A DNA stretch of 64,000 nt, from NCBI GenBank assembly GCA_018907035.1, contig JACCIC010000349.1:127501-191500 (forward strand), given 5' to 3'. The notes under the pieces were generated by a model. That model saw only the letters and a program-made list of their open reading frames with translations, was not told the origin of the DNA and made no database searches. Numbering within the stretch: position 1 is the stretch's first letter; every line of letters starts with the position of its first letter. Origin of the DNA: Sycobia sp. Sy_11. Taxonomy: Eukaryota; Arthropoda; Insecta; Hymenoptera; Epichrysomallidae. This document shows positions 61,744-64,000 of this stretch, one piece after another. The translations under genes were made by a program, and so were the position numbers.

Positions 61744-61972
61744 GCAGAGAGAGAGACAGAGAGAGAGAAGAGAGGGAGAAAGAGAGAGATGGAAAGAGAA
61801 ATCGTTAATTATTTATAAGCATTAGTTGCGACGCTGTATCATAAATATTGTTATTACAAATTAATAAAAAATTAATAGAAACAGAAAATAATTTAAAAGC
61901 ATATATAAATAGCCATTTGAATTGTAATATTTAAAGTAAAGCTGAACAGACGAGTTGGGTATTTAATACGCC

Positions 61973-62035
<63 letters not shown>
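61744..62035. repeat. (GA)n and (TA)n
   Basis: Imperfect GA at 61744-61792 and a 59-bp TA tract at 61977-62035. Confidence 0.95.
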
Positions 62036-62040
<5 letters not shown>

Positions 62041-62229
62041 GCGGATACTCTAAATGTTCATAATAAAACGAAGCGCTAAAATGAATAATAATAATTCTAA
62101 TGAGATGTAAAAAGTTTATCGCGTAACGTAAATAAATTGTAACTCGTTCTTGACAGGCAGTACAAACCTAGACGACTATCGAATATTTAGATAAAGATGC
62201 TCTTGACAATCTAGCATAGAAACAAAATT

Positions 62230-62235
62230 ATGATT

Positions 62236-62267
<32 letters not shown>

Positions 62268-62370
62268 AATAATAATAATATAAAATAATAACAAAAAGAG
62301 AGTGGAAGACAATAGCTATTGTCGAAAGCTGCAATTATTAACCATATACGATTTGACCCTGTGCACGTAT
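62230..62370. repeat. Dispersed repeat, copy 2, with ATG/AAT head
   Basis: (ATG)n then (AAT)n at 62230-62281 is followed by the conserved tail 62304-62370, which matches 30807-30880 in the same orientation. Here the tail contains a perfect 14-bp palindrome, ACAATAGCTATTGT (62309-62322), which is imperfect in copy 1. Confidence 0.6.
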
Positions 62371-62661
62371 CTATATTTATAAATACCGATACTATATATA
62401 CGCACTAAATATACGTAACTAAAAGTCGCAATGCATAGTGGTTCTATTTGTAAAGAACACGCACGCGCGCACTAGATGGAGAGAGAGAATGAGAAAAGAG
62501 AGAAAGGGAGGTGTCGGGCGACGGAGAGGAGGGGGGGGGTAGACGGAGAGACAGAGAGGAAAAAAGTTCGACCCACCGTATACGCACGCGGCTGAGCCGC
62601 GGCTGAGCTATACCAATGGTATATACGACGACCACGTGTTGCTTCGACGACGCGCGAACGG

Positions 62662-62663
<2 letters not shown>

Positions 62664-62721
<58 letters not shown>

Positions 62722-62722
62722 A
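62664..62722. repeat. (CT)n
   Basis: A 59-bp CT tract with one T interruption. Confidence 0.97.
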
Positions 62723-63588
62723 TCTCACACACACCCGAACGCACACATCAGATCTCTCGGCAGAAGCCCCGAAAACCCCTTCGACACAGTTTATTCGCCC
62801 ATCACAGTCGCGACTTTCTCGATATAATCGATCCACCTGTTCTGAACCGTGCAAACATCTGCAGGACATGCGAAAGAATATTAATTTTTCTTGTTCCTTT
62901 TTTGATTTCAATGCGAGAAGACGGAGAATTTCAAGACCTAACGAACGACCTGGGGTATTCCAGCGTTTCCATTCCAGCGAATTTTCAAACAATAAAAATA
63001 CGGCCAAGTTTCGTCGATCTGCTATTGCATTTCTTTCGCATGCATGTACATATAAGTGCCATATCCCAAAGAACGCCGTTGCAAATCGAAATCCATATTT
63101 AACGACGGACAATTCAGTTACTGTCCATATAGACGTAATCGAGAACCTTTCGACTAACGATTTAACAGTGGGGAGCTTTTATTATATATACATAAACGCA
63201 ATGTTTACGATATTGCATATACGGATATGTGTATATACATATAGTAGCGAAATAAACAAACGTAAAGGACTCTGCGCGTAAATGTCACGTGAGCATGCCA
63301 GCATTGGAAGAAAATGATTAATTACTTGGTCTTATTGACTTTGGGATACGATGAATTAATCTTTTTTCATATTCGACTAATGAAATAAAATTAATAAAAA
63401 AATTTTTATTATTATCATTGCCGCGAAGAATGAAATTCGTTATTATTTTTTCTAGATATTTATATATATATTGACTGTCCTAACACTTAATTCGTGAGGT
63501 TTCGCCGTGCCCCCGTATTGTCGAGTCCTTAGCGAGGCGAGTATATTTTTTCAGAGTTTTTAAAAGAAAATTACTACAGACTTCCATA

Positions 63589-63759
63589 ATGTCGGAATGG
63601 CGCGGCCTCGCGGATCCCGATATTTTAAATATCCCGGATTTAATTTTAAAAAAACAGGGACAATGGAAAGGTGATTACAAAATTAGGCACTGTGGAAAAT
63701 ATAGTAACAGACCCCCTGTCAATTTAGAATTGGCGAATTTTTTCAACTACCATTGTTAG
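63589..63759 (+). CDS. Small open frame of 56 codons, unknown
   Basis: ATG at 63589 to TAG at 63759. It starts MSEWRGLADPDILNIPDLIL, has a balanced residue mix, and ends with an aromatic/Cys tail. Two acceptor-like AGs precede it, a TTTTTTCAG at 63549-63557 and a CTACAG ending at 63580. A possible donor AAAG|GTGATT lies inside, after about 27 codons. It could be a small exon, a transposon remnant or chance. No family recognised. Confidence 0.2.
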   Translation: MSEWRGLADPDILNIPDLILKKQGQWKGDYKIRHCGKYSNRPPVNLELANFFNYHC

Positions 63760-63927
63760 CCTAGATTTAAACGATAAAAATTTATTTCCTTGCGACTCGA
63801 TCGTCGTAGGAGTGAAATATTTTTACATTATCGCCACCTCGTGCCTATTACGCTACCTGTTCACACGCGCATATAATTATAAAACATGTATTTCAATTTA
63901 AATAAATACTTGTATTCGAGCTCGATG

Positions 63928-63928
63928 G

Positions 63929-63976
<48 letters not shown>
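63928..63976. repeat. (CG)n-(CA)n
   Basis: Short CG alternation passes into a CA tract of about 40 bp. Confidence 0.96.
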
Positions 63977-63979
<3 letters not shown>

Positions 63980-64000
63980 GCACTAGCGCGCACGACGTCG

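Larger units (their letters stand above)
60780..62460. other. AT-rich DNA with trinucleotide repeats
   Basis: AT-rich with few open frames. It contains ATG/GAC/AAT repeats, GA and TA tracts and the second dispersed-repeat copy. No gene seen. Confidence 0.55.
62440..64000. other. Mixed unique DNA at the window end
   Basis: A CT tract at 62664-62722, then unique DNA. The long plus frame 62616-63281 is opened by the CT tract and has no recognisable domain after it. 63280-63920 is AT-rich apart from a GC-richer patch at 63590-63640. Confidence 0.45.

Noticed and set aside
62616..63281. A 221-codon plus frame
   Set aside because: Its first third is a CT repeat. The remainder has no recognisable motif and overlaps a minus frame.

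Overview
The window looks like non-coding nuclear DNA of an insect. I think a hymenopteran (ant- or wasp-like) is most likely, but that rests on composition only. CpG-rich, high-GC blocks alternate with AT-rich blocks. Simple repeats are extraordinarily dense: roughly 45 (TA)n tracts and about 60 (CT)n or (GA)n tracts, plus CA/GT, trinucleotide and G/C homopolymer tracts. There is no prokaryotic gene organisation, and I recognise no intact protein gene, tRNA or rRNA. Most long open frames are readings of microsatellites (Tyr-Ile, Ser-Leu, Arg-Glu, His-Thr or Cys-Val strings) or chance openings in stop-poor GC-rich DNA.

Layout: 1-9.5 kb mixes CpG-rich DNA with microsatellites. 9.5-13 kb is AT-rich and holds a foldback element with a hammerhead-ribozyme-like motif, resembling debris of a Penelope-like retroelement. 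13-22 kb alternates CpG-rich and AT-rich DNA. 22.1-24.8 kb is a sharply bounded AT-rich, CpG-poor island without microsatellites, carrying broken protein-coding remnants on both strands. 25-32 kb is CpG-rich with one AT-rich gap at 28.5-29.4 kb. 32.3-34 kb is AT-rich and CpG-poor. 34-60 kb is mostly CpG-rich blocks and microsatellites. 60.8-62.4 kb is AT-rich with ATG/AAT repeats and the second copy of a short dispersed repeat whose first copy is at 30.7 kb.

The most interesting signals are two sites where a polypyrimidine tract and CAG run directly into GTGAGT, at 7.09 kb and 35.59 kb. Both are on the minus strand and both have a second strong GT donor 60-107 nt downstream. This is the architecture of recursive (ratchet) splice sites in very long introns. 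If they are real, much of the window is a long intron of a minus-strand gene. Other leads are a six-site octamer-like cluster at 40.95-41.14 kb, the coding-relic island at 22.1-24.8 kb, the foldback element at 12.0-12.6 kb and a few candidate exons. All exon, gene and organism statements are inference from one strand of sequence and need transcript or homology evidence.
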